NCBI GenBank assembly: GCA_009760855.2
Contig: WPIO01000075.1
Coordinates: 1,593,501 to 1,657,500, forward strand
Direction of reading: 5' to 3'
Length of the DNA: 64,000 nt
Source of the DNA: Cristatella mucedo
Lineage: Eukaryota; Bryozoa; Phylactolaemata; Cristatellidae
Positions 49,505-64,000 of the stretch are shown here, piece by piece. Both the position numbers and the translations under genes were made by a program. Every line of letters starts with the position of its first letter. Within the stretch, counting starts at the first letter, position 1. The notes under the pieces were generated by a model. That model was given only the letters and a program-made list of their open reading frames with translations. It was not told where the DNA came from and did no database searches.

Positions 49505-49745
49505 GATTGTGATTCATCGTTCGTGTATTTCTTATGCGTGCTGATACTGCACCTGCTGCTACTAACCTTATCTTCGTGTTGACCCTAAGCATGTCACAAC
49601 TAACAAGGTTAATGCTTGATGACATTGCGAATGCTACCACTAATCACCTGCTCACGCTTTCCTTGCTGCATCTGCAATGTACCTAGATAGAGATTCAGTC
49701 CTCTGAGGACGTTTTACAAACGTATTATTATTATTGTTGTTATTA
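49505..49745 (+). mobile_element. L2-A 3'-end fragment on +
   Basis: The family 3' untranslated end (GTGATTCATCGTTCGTGT onward), a decayed hairpin (GATAGAGATTCAGTCCTCTG, GAGGACG) and an (ATT)n tail at 49723-49750. It meets an L2-B copy of opposite strand at about 49505. 49750-50380 shows nothing recognisable. Confidence 0.75.
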
Positions 49746-50384
49746 TTATTAGTATCCTGCTGAGCACTTTCAGTGTAATTATTGTAACAATTTTGCTAAA
49801 TAGAATATCTTTAGTTGCACATAGCAGAGCAATTTTAGGGGAGTACTGTAGCTTGAATTCGGATTTAAATTTAGAGATGTAAAAATTCATGTGGAAGTGC
49901 CTCACGTGTATTACGTAGTGATAATTCCTCAGGAGTAATCTAAATTAAATATTATTAATCTATTTTCATCCATCACGTCTCTGCTCGGGTCAATCATCAT
50001 GAACTGTACGCGTAGTCAAACAATCAATCTCTGTGCCAGACATACATAGCCAGCAATTTTCATTTAGTAGAGCCTTAAAGGACTCGTCCGCCGAAAGAAG
50101 CCAGACGTTTAGCTCTTTGCCAAAGGCTCTGCGTGTCATGACGACCCCGCTAAAAAGCAGCGGCATCTGCGGTGGTAGCTTGAGACCCTGAAGGCAACAA
50201 AAAGAACAGCCCCGTTCTCTGCTATCAACCTTAACAGTTTAGTGCCCTGTGGCGGCACAATGGCTGCCCATCACAGTTATTTCCCTGCTATTGCTGGTAA
50301 GAACTGTTGCACGAGAGATGCTCGGCCGCAAATGAATCGTGAATGAAGATTGGTCTTACGCATAACTTGCTCTTCTTGATAAAT

Positions 50385-50555
50385 AAAAATATAATTAAAT
50401 TGTATAGTGCCCTAAGAAAGCTTAATCATCATTTAGGCACAGGCCTAGTCAAGCCTACGACCTTGCTCACTTGATTGCATTCACAGGCTGACCTCGGTCA
50501 AAAGCGAGCACATTGACTCATCGGCCAAACTGGATCACGAGGCAGCCATTTTGCT
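50385..50555 (-). mobile_element. SINE-A copy (diverged, with an insert)
   Basis: On the - strand: TTTGGCCGATGAGTCAATGT (A-box region), a B-box-like GTAGGCTTGACTAGGCC and then the AGGGCACTATACAATTTAA-type tail ending AT-rich. The spacing between boxes is longer than in the other copies. 50560-50965 beyond shows nothing. Confidence 0.6.
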
Positions 50556-50969
50556 CTTGTTTAAAGTACATTGTGTGAGACTGTAGCTTTTGAAACTTAC
50601 TAATCACCAGACCCCTGCAATGATGCAATGGTTGACATGGCTATGCTGTGCCTTTAAAATCTCTGCTTTTGTTTCACCAGAAATAACCTAAGCAGCAGCT
50701 GGGAGACCATACACGTACGATAACACACTGAATTACTTTAAAGGCTCTTATTCGGGGCCTAGAACATCAGGACTGCTAATTTCAAACAAAGTCCCTCGGA
50801 AAATACCTACACAGAATCAGCAATTGGCGAGTACAATTTGTCATTGCCCAGATCTGTCCTATTCATTAACCATCGGTGGTAGTTTGAACTTAACTTAAAG
50901 CAATAGGCAGAGGCTTCACCAAATAAGGCTATGATGCGGCTTACAAGTTTTAGCATAAAATGATCGTCT

Positions 50970-51296
50970 GTCTATCAGAGCTACTTTCCAACTCTGCCTG
51001 CCTCGTACCACCCTATCTTCAGATTCGAAACATTTAGCTATGTCTCATGCCAACCTCAAATCATATGTAGACCGTGACTTTAGTTCATATGCTCCAAAAG
51101 CCTGAAACTCACTTCCGACTAACGCCTCCACATTCCGTGACTTGAAAAACTTTGTCGTAACTAAGCTAAAAACGCGACAGTTTCTTAGAGAATTCGTTGG
51201 GTATCTGTGACTGTTCGTTTGTGTTTATGCGTGATGATTTTGTGCATAATACTACTACTAACCGTGTGCGTCTTGTACGCATGTCTTAGGGCATCT
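50970..51296 (+). mobile_element. L2-A 3'-part fragment on +
   Basis: Decayed C-terminal domain (LPASYHPIF-like region, then DFSSYAPKA) and the start of the 3' untranslated part, ending near 51296 where another L2-A segment starts at motif B. Confidence 0.6.
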
Positions 51297-51514
51297 ACTA
51301 CTTAAGTACGGGGTATCTCACGGCTCTGTGCTCAGTCCGCTTCTTTTCTCAATGTATACTTTCCCTCTTGCCAACGTGACAGCCACACAACTTAGGCTTC
51401 GACTTCTATGCAGATGACACTCAGATATATCTTTGCTCTGATCCCTCTCAATCCTCGAGCACGTCAAGTTCTCTACACACCCTTGCTGCATGTGTTGATG
51501 ACATCCGCTCATGC

Positions 51515-54500
51515 ACCTTGCGAAACGTCGTCCGACGGCCGTTACCAATGTCCAATTCAAATTCGAAGAGCCAGCATCCGCCGGGCCGGACGCAAACGGT
51601 AGAGAATACGAGCCACTTTATCCCCGTCGCCCAGTTGTTGGACAGCCTCTTAAATTCCGCCTACTAAATGTCCGCTCGCTAAAAACCAGGGGGTTACTTA
51701 TCCGCGATCAGGTGGTCTAGGAGAAGCTAGATGCATTTCTGCTTACCGAAACCTGGATGACGCCTTGTTCCAGTAGCTGTATTTCCGAGACCACCCCACC
51801 CGGGTTCTCATTCTATCAGTCCATGCGTTCTGACAAGGTTAGTGGCGGGGTTGCAATTGTTGTTCGCGAATCGTTTGGCTATAAAATGTGCAGTTTCTCG
51901 CATGGGTCATCGTTTGAATCGGTTGCTATCAGGTCTTCATCAAAGACAATGCCTCTCACCATTGCGATATACCGGCCTCCTTCTGGCTGTCTAAACTTGT
52001 TTATCGAGGAGTTTTCAGAGTTCCTCGCTAAAATATTTGTGTGTGACAGGCCGTAACTGATTGTAGGAGACTTCAATATTCACATTGACAACCCTAGCAA
52101 CAGCCAGGTCCGCTCATTTCTTGACTGTCTGGAGAATTTTGGTTTGGCCCAACACGTTAATCATAGCACCCAAGTTGGTGGCCACATTCTAGATCTCGTG
52201 ATCACTAAGGATGTCCTCCCCACTGACTATGTGGTGTGCCCACTGACCCTCTCAGATCATTGTTCGGTCTCGTTTACTGTTCCTGCTACCTCGTACGTAC
52301 AGGGCAATGTCGAATTTGCCAAACGACGTGACTTACAAAGCATTGACATGGACAAGTTTTTGAAATCTGTTTGTGATGCAGGCCTTCTTGATCTGCATTC
52401 AGACTCGACCGGCAGCCTCGATACCCTCACTGATGCGATGAACATGACACTCAGGAGTGCTCTTGACAAGCATGCTCCCGTTCGCTCTATCCGTGTTCAA
52501 AGTCATCGAAATTCCTTTCAATTTACAAAAAACTCCTTAAGATGCGCCGTGTTAAGCGCAGGCTGGAACGTCATTTCGAGAAATCGGGGTCTGAGGCAGA
52601 CCTAGTCAATTTTAAAGACTTCCTTCAAGTTTACACCCGAAAGCTTAAAAAAGCCAGGGCTTCTTTTTTCATTAGAAAGCTGAATTCCTGCCAGTCGGAC
52701 ACTAAACAGATTTATAAGACAGTAAACCATTTACTGGCCAATGCTGTGAGGTCTGACTCGCCAGATAATAAGGGCTCAGCCGAAAAGTTTTCAGCCTTCT
52801 TTACTAAAACAATTGTGCACATTCGTGTCTCCATTAAGCCCCCTCCGACCAAAGTAATCGCCGTTCCTCAACCAGTGACCTTTCTTAAAAGGTTCTCCGA
52901 TGTTTCTGCCTGTGATGTGGCTGCCTTAATAAGGTCTAGCAAAAAGAGCTCGTCTCCTGAAGACCCTATACCTTCATCTCTGTGGTCTTCACTCGCCGGC
53001 CAACTTAGCCTTCCCATAACCAAGATTGTTAATGCTTGTTTGGGAAAAGGGATCGTCCCCAAGTCCTTCAAATCGGCAATCGTTAGACCTATTCTCAAAA
53101 AGCCTGGATTAGACACAGAGGTCCTAGCAAACTATCGCCCAGTTTCCCTTCTTCCGTTCTTATCAAAGATTCTTGAAAAAAATTGTTGCTAAGCAGCTAG
53201 TTGAACATATTGAAAGTAATGGAATGTCAGAAACATTTCAATCGGGGTTCAAGAGGCAGCACTCTACTGAAACTGCTCTCCTCCGTGTTAACAATGACTT
53301 TCTACGTGGCAACGACGACGGGAATGTCACTGCCCTAGCTCTGCTAGATCTGTCTGCTGCCTTCGACACCATTAATCACGAATTTCTGCTTGAACGATTG
53401 AGAACAACGATCGGTCTGGCAGACGAAGCACTGGCGTGATTTAAATCCTACTTGTCTGATCGTGTTCAATCCGTGTCGTGTGGGAGTCAGGTCTCAGACA
53501 TGAGAAGGGTCACCTGTGGAGTCCCTCAAGGGTCTGTACTCATTCCCTTGCTGTTCTCCATTTATAACAACCTCTGGGAAAAGTGATTAAGGCCCATGGA
53601 ATAGGATATCACTTCTATGCTGACGATACTCAGCTGTATTTGTCATTTAAACCGTCGGAATCTGCTGCAGCAACTGAGAAGCTGAATGCTTGCCTTGCCG
53701 ATATTCGATCCTGGATGTCGGAAAAGTTCCTGAAATTAAATGACAATAAAACCGAACTGCTGCTCGTAGGACACCCAAAGCGTGTGGCTGGATTAAAAGG
53801 CTTTGCTGTTCTAATAGGTGATGTTATTGTGCGACCTTCACCACGTGCTCGTTATCTAGGTGTCGTGTTCGACAGCTGCCTCAATTTCAAAAGCTTCATT
53901 CAGAAGACTGCCTCTACAGCTAACCATCACATCCGTTCCCTATCCAAGATTAAAAGCTGTCTCCCACAGTGGCTTGTAAAAAATTTAACTAGCTCTTTAG
54001 TTCTGTCTCGGCTTGATTATTGTAATTCCCTTTGGCTGGGCTGCCAAAGAAAGCTATTATGCCACTACAGCGGACTATGAATATGGCTGCAAGGCTGGTA
54101 TTTAAGTCCCAGCGGTTTGAGCACGTATCACCTCTGCTGAAAGAGCTAGGATGGTTGCCAATTGAGCAAAGGATACAGAGCAAAGTTCTTACGCTGACCC
54201 ACAAGGCCCGCCACGGCTTGGCTCCTTCGTACCTAGCTGAACTGCTGCATCAGTTTCAGCCTGTTCGCGCCCTCAGGTCCTGTGTGGACAATAGATTAGC
54301 TGTCCCATTCCTCCGCTTAAAGACAGTTGGCGACAGAAGCTTTAGCTCTGCAGGTTCTAGACTGTGGAACTCGCTTCCACAATTCTTACGCAACGACAAC
54401 TACTCTCTAACTGCCGACTATGGCACATCTTTTTCAGAGGTCCTGAACTGCTACTTCTTTGCTACTCACTACCTCAACTGCTCTCCTGACTCTGCTATGC

Positions 54501-54655
54501 TTCCCACTTTCTCTTTGTTGCGTGAAACGAAGACTGTTGGCTACCGAATGCGTACCGAAAGCCGCTTAGGCTGTGAGTGGGCTATACAAACTTCTCCTGC
54601 GTAACTCCCACATAGTCTTTATGACTTTGTGGAGTTACTGACGGAGATGCATAAT
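51515..54655 (+). mobile_element. Near full-length L2-B LINE (inactive), nested in L2-A
   Basis: In order: a 5' leader; an apurinic-type endonuclease (LLNVRSLKTRG, LLTETWM, AIYRPPSG, VGDFNIHIDN, LSDHCSVSF); RT fingers (NYRPVSLLPFLSKILEK); motif A (LLDLSAAFDTINHEFLLERL); B (CGVPQGSVL); C (FYADDTQLYLSFK); D (FLKLNDNKTELLLVG); and a C-terminal domain ending SRLGCEWAIQTSPA at 54601. In-frame stops at 51718-51720, 52054-52056 and 53437-53439, and frameshifts near 52540, 53180 (an A run), 53575 and 54050, make it dead. The 3' end is a stem-loop followed by GACGGAGATGCATA. It resembles fish-type L2 elements in these motifs, and differs from L2-A throughout. Confidence 0.9.
54603..54636 (+). other. 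Terminal stem-loop of L2-B
   Basis: The arms AACTCCCACA-AGTC and GACT-TGTGGAGTT pair with one bulged C and one T:T mismatch around a TTTAT loop, right at the stop codon. The same structure recurs at the 3' ends of the copies at 42916 and 48490. Such hairpins are the usual recognition site of the LINE reverse transcriptase. Confidence 0.75.
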
Positions 54656-55579
54656 AAATGGCAGCAAACTTTTTAGAATCGAATTTCGAAATAACCAACT
54701 TACTAGTTATGGGCACACCAAGCGTTATGCGGACATTGAAGTGGCTAACGCTCAAACTTTGCTCTGCCAAAATATGTCCCATTGAATCTGCAGGTAATCT
54801 AGGTGTCGTACTCCAAAGTGACTTTTCATTGGATGACCACATCAGCTACAATCACGTCTGCCTACTTTCAGCTACATTACATTGCTAAAATGTGGTCTTT
54901 ATTAGACAGGGATGCCACATACAAAGTGGCCCATGCTTCGTGACATCCCGTCTTTAAGTCTTGATGTCGGTGACTCTATGCTTGGCGGCCTATAGGCCTG
55001 TATAATCAGGCGCTTACATTTGGTGCAAAACTCTGAAGCTAGGCTCATCTGTCGTAAGTGTCGCAGTTGCCACATCTCACCACTTCTCGCCGACCTACAC
55101 TGGCTCCCAATCAATCAGTGCATTGTCTTTAAGGCTCTGTCAACTTCTTTTAGGTCCCTTCATTCTCTGGCTCCAACCTTTCTATCAGAACTACTGCCCT
55201 ACCTATTGAAGAATTATACAACTCGTTGTTCTGACTAGTATCGTTTAGCCATACCTCCTACGAACCACAAAGCCGTTGGAGACCATGCCTTTAGTTTCTG
55301 TTTCCCAAAACCGGGAACTCATTACCGACGTACGTCACAACGTCTGCTGATATGACATTTAAAAAAAAAGCTTAAAGCGAACCTTTTCATGACAGCTTAG
55401 GTGGGTCTTTGCGGTTCGTCCTTCATGTGCATGTACCTGCTTACACTGCGCCTGCTGCTTGCGGATGTTACCACCAAACATTTGGCAATGCTTTATATAC
55501 AGAATCTGTAAAGTGCCTAAAAAGAGGTTCGGTTCTCTGAAGGTGCTATGCACACGTTTTATTTAATATTGTCCGAATT

Positions 55580-57312
55580 TGACCCTCGCAATTATTATCG
55601 CCAATTATTTTCGGTAGATGGACATCGTGGATTTGAGTGGATTGCGGTGGACTGTGGTGGATTGCGACATTAGCCAGCGTCTTAGGAGCCGATTAGCATG
55701 AGAACTCGTGACTGCAATGGCTTGTCGTTTTGCTGGTACATTAGAGCGACAATGTATTACAATATTTACTCAAAATCGTAGGCTTTCACTGACAACTATT
55801 GTGGTCTATTTCTGCTTAATTAGAGTGGATGGTGGTGGATGGCGCTGGATTGCGAGAATGTGCCTCATCCGTGCTTGAGAAATTAGTCACTCGAGGTCTT
55901 GTGATGGTGGACGAGGCCGGACGTCACGTTTTACAGCGCCCTCCGTCCAACAGTCACCAAAGTACGCTAGTGCAGGACAAGGCAGATGACTCCTGACATT
56001 ATAATAGCAGATCCAGATCGCTATTACGGAACGCATCATATCACAAGGTAGAAATTGACCGAAAACCCGTAGTCGCATCATATCACGCGGTAGAGATTTA
56101 CTGAAAACCCGTCAGTCATTCTCAATTGTCAAGTCGTCACTCTTAGACACAGTGTCTCTCTCACTGTCACTCGCAGCAAACAGGGACACCGTCAGTGCCT
56201 CGTTCTCTCATGTCGCAATCGCAAAGCAGCTAACACTGTATGGCACACCCTGAACAAATAGGCGATTCGTTATACCAAACGATAATGAAAAATTAGCACG
56301 CCAAAATTGCATCGCAGTGTAGCTCAGTTGTAATGCCGTGAACGGACTCAAACCGCTGCACTAGAATGTCTTAGATCATATATACAATCGCGCATGCCTA
56401 TTTCTCTTTCGTTATTGATTTTCGCATTCATTTCGTCTCGCTGGCGAATTGGATTATCTCCCCTCTGCCACAATTCGTGAATCAAAAGATAAAGTACAGC
56501 GCCCAACAGCGCCATTTTCTGAATTGTTGCTTCTTGCTTCGTTGCTGTTTCATTTCATGCAACTCACTATGCCTCAAGAGTTGCAGTGAAGGGCTTTAAC
56601 TTAATGGCGGTCAGGCCTTCTGTCGGCCACTCTTAAAGTGAAATCGGCGAAAATCAGGAAAAAACCGTCGCTCGGGCGAGCAATCGGGTCGCTCCCAAGT
56701 ATTTCAGATCGCTTCCAGCGTGATGTTGCGATGTTGCGATACGTTCTGACCGTCGTTCCGTTAGCGACGGCTAACTCGTGCATGGAATCGTCGACGGTCA
56801 GATGCGACACTAGTCGGCGCCGAGCTTTAGCCGCCGCGCCGTTGCGCCCGCCCAATGCAGCAATGGAGTCGCTCGGCCGATAGCTGCACAGTGGCGTGCT
56901 CTCGAGAAGAGAGCCGTGCCACGACAACTTCGAGCCGAAACGCTTCAATGCGGGCCAGCAGCCCTGCTAGCAGCCACGACAAAGCTACCGCTGCAGACCG
57001 GGTGTCGACGCCAGGCATGGCGACTCTCAGCTCATCAACAGGGAAGGAGTGGCCGGCAAGCTTGAGCGCAACCGAGCGCCGGCGAGCGCATACGCGCATG
57101 CGCGAACACTCGCTCTGGCTCACAGGCGCAGGCAATCACGCAGCTCGCCGGCAGGGGGTGCTGGCGCCCGATGGGTGCCGGAAAGACGGCAAGCTCGATG
57201 GCAGTAGCGCGGTGGGGGCGGCGGCGGCAGGCCCCGACACGCCGGTCGCCCCGGGTCAGCCGACGAGGCCGTTGCTACGGCCGTGCGCATGCGTGGCGGG
57301 AGAGCGTCGAAA
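55580..57312. other. Spacer rising into a CpG-rich promoter region of SPATA18
   Basis: 55580-56600 has no recognisable element except a tandem pair at 56033-56112. From about 56650 to 57312 the DNA turns GC- and CpG-rich, as expected of a promoter with 5' leader for the gene starting at 57313. Overlapping open frames on both strands there look spurious. Confidence 0.45.
56033..56112. repeat. Two-unit tandem repeat, period 42
   Basis: Unit 1 (56033-56070) and unit 2 (56075-56112) share GCATCATATCAC..GGTAGA and GAAAACCCGT with a few differences. Confidence 0.8.
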
Positions 57313-63398
<6,086 letters not shown>

Positions 63399-63631
63399 GT
63401 GCGTACGGCGCTGCGCTGCTTCTTACTCTCACTCCGTCTCTCTCTCTCATTCCGTCTCTCTTTTTCTTTCTGTCTTATTCTCCCTCTCATATTATTTTTT
63501 CTTTTTACCCGAATATCATTGGCTGCCGTCTGTGTACGCGCACATACCCTGTCGTTATCCACAATTCTTTTTATAAGTGGGTTTCTGTGCCAATAAATGC
63601 ATGTATTCTGAACTCTTATACTATCTTATAT

Positions 63632-63632
63632 A

Positions 63633-63692
<60 letters not shown>

Positions 63693-63835
63693 ATCTATCT
63701 ATCTATCTATATATATATATATTTATATATATTTATATATATAGTATACACATATATATAGTACATATATAGTATATATATAGTATGTATAGTATATATA
63801 TATATATATAGTATATATACTATATTATATACTAT
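63632..63835. repeat. (ATCT)n passing into (TA)n
   Basis: About 75 bases of ATCT, then TA-rich alternating sequence with TAGTATATA units, in the intron after SPATA18 exon 5. Confidence 0.95.
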
Positions 63836-63956
63836 CTTATATCTACAGACTGGTCTTCCCAAACAATGCACGTATGAATGGGTCAAACATTTTTATTTTC
63901 GGATTTGTTTCCGATTGGTCTTCGGCTTCTCAAGTCTCCGATCTAAAACATAAATA

Positions 63957-64000
63957 AAAACACTAGCTGGTCCAGCAGCCTCTTTTTGTATAGCGACAGA
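63957..64000 (-). mobile_element. SINE-B tail, cut by the window edge
   Basis: Reverse complement of the SINE-B 3' part: TCTGTCGCTATACAAAAAGA then GGCTGCTGGACCAGCTAG. The tRNA-like head should lie beyond the right edge. Confidence 0.75.

Larger units (their letters stand above)
51297..55575 (+). mobile_element. L2-A LINE copy split by a full L2-B insertion
   Basis: The left part, 51297-51514, covers motif B to the CVDDIRS segment just after motif C (FYADDTQIYLCSD). The right part, 54656-55575, resumes with MAANFLESNFEITNLLVMG (motif D), continues through the C-terminal domain (54870-55330) and ends in the 3' hairpin (AAGTGCCTAAAAAGAGGTTC near 55511) and an AT-rich tail. In intact copies DDIRS is followed directly by (W)MAANFL, so the two parts are one copy broken at that point. 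Confidence 0.85.

Noticed and set aside
56320-56375. tRNA-like string GTAGCTCAGTTGTAATG
   Set aside because: An A-box-like string, but no B box at the right distance and no cloverleaf arms.
56601-57135. Two - strand open frames (115 and 102 codons) upstream of SPATA18, as a divergent gene
   Set aside because: They overlap each other in different frames within CpG-rich DNA and show no domain or codon pattern that sets one apart.
63850-63958. Possible sixth SPATA18 exon after CTACAG at 63849
   Set aside because: It is open from the matching phase, but the translation does not resemble the Mieap C-terminal region and ends in a stop just before the SINE-B tail.

Overview
This is nuclear DNA from an animal, most likely an invertebrate. 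Its genes are split by introns with GT..AG borders. It is crowded with L2/CR1-type non-LTR retrotransposons, tRNA-derived SINEs, an R2-type element remnant, a long-inverted-repeat element and very long microsatellites. A mitochondria-eating-protein (SPATA18/Mieap) gene and a peptide-type GPCR of a kind common in molluscs, annelids and flatworms would fit a spiralian or related invertebrate, but the sequence alone does not fix the species.

Three host genes can be assembled, all on the + strand. (1) A two-exon rhodopsin-family GPCR, 12103-14179, 415 residues. (2) A gene with at least three exons, 37988-45695. It encodes a long disordered region followed by a C-terminal kinase fold whose catalytic residues are replaced (a pseudokinase). 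The exons are joined by matching phases, and the glycine-rich loop is completed only across an intron of about 3.3 kb. (3) SPATA18/Mieap, 57313-63398 and running off the right edge; five exons are visible, and introns 2, 3 and 5 are filled with microsatellites and SINEs.

The rest is mainly repeats. One LINE family, here called L2-A, supplies about 18 segments, one of them (28866-32290, - strand) nearly complete and broken by a single 7-base insertion. A second family, L2-B, has an almost full-length copy (51515-54655) inserted inside an L2-A copy, and a 3'-end copy (42916-43317) inserted inside another. A tRNA-derived family (SINE-A) ends in about 60 bases that match the L2-A 3' end, including its hairpin, so L2-A is the likely source of its retroposition machinery. 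A second SINE family (SINE-B) has a different tail. A remnant of an R2-like element with a restriction-like endonuclease lies at 14905-16880. An element with long terminal inverted repeats occupies 20745-21880.

Layout: 0.2-0.9 kb CpG-rich block; 1.3-6.7 kb stacked L2-A copies; 6.7-10.2 kb little recognisable; 10.2-11.4 kb SINE-B and an L2-A end; 12.1-14.2 kb GPCR; 14.9-17.7 kb R2-like and L2-B remnants; 19.4-27.3 kb repeats and two CpG-rich blocks; 28.9-32.3 kb near-complete L2-A; 35.5-37.5 kb L2-A on +; 38.0-45.7 kb pseudokinase gene; 47.1-55.6 kb dense nested repeats; 57.3-64 kb SPATA18/Mieap. L2-A, L2-B, SINE-A and SINE-B are labels invented here. Family boundaries were judged by eye, so repeat ends are good to roughly 10-40 bases.
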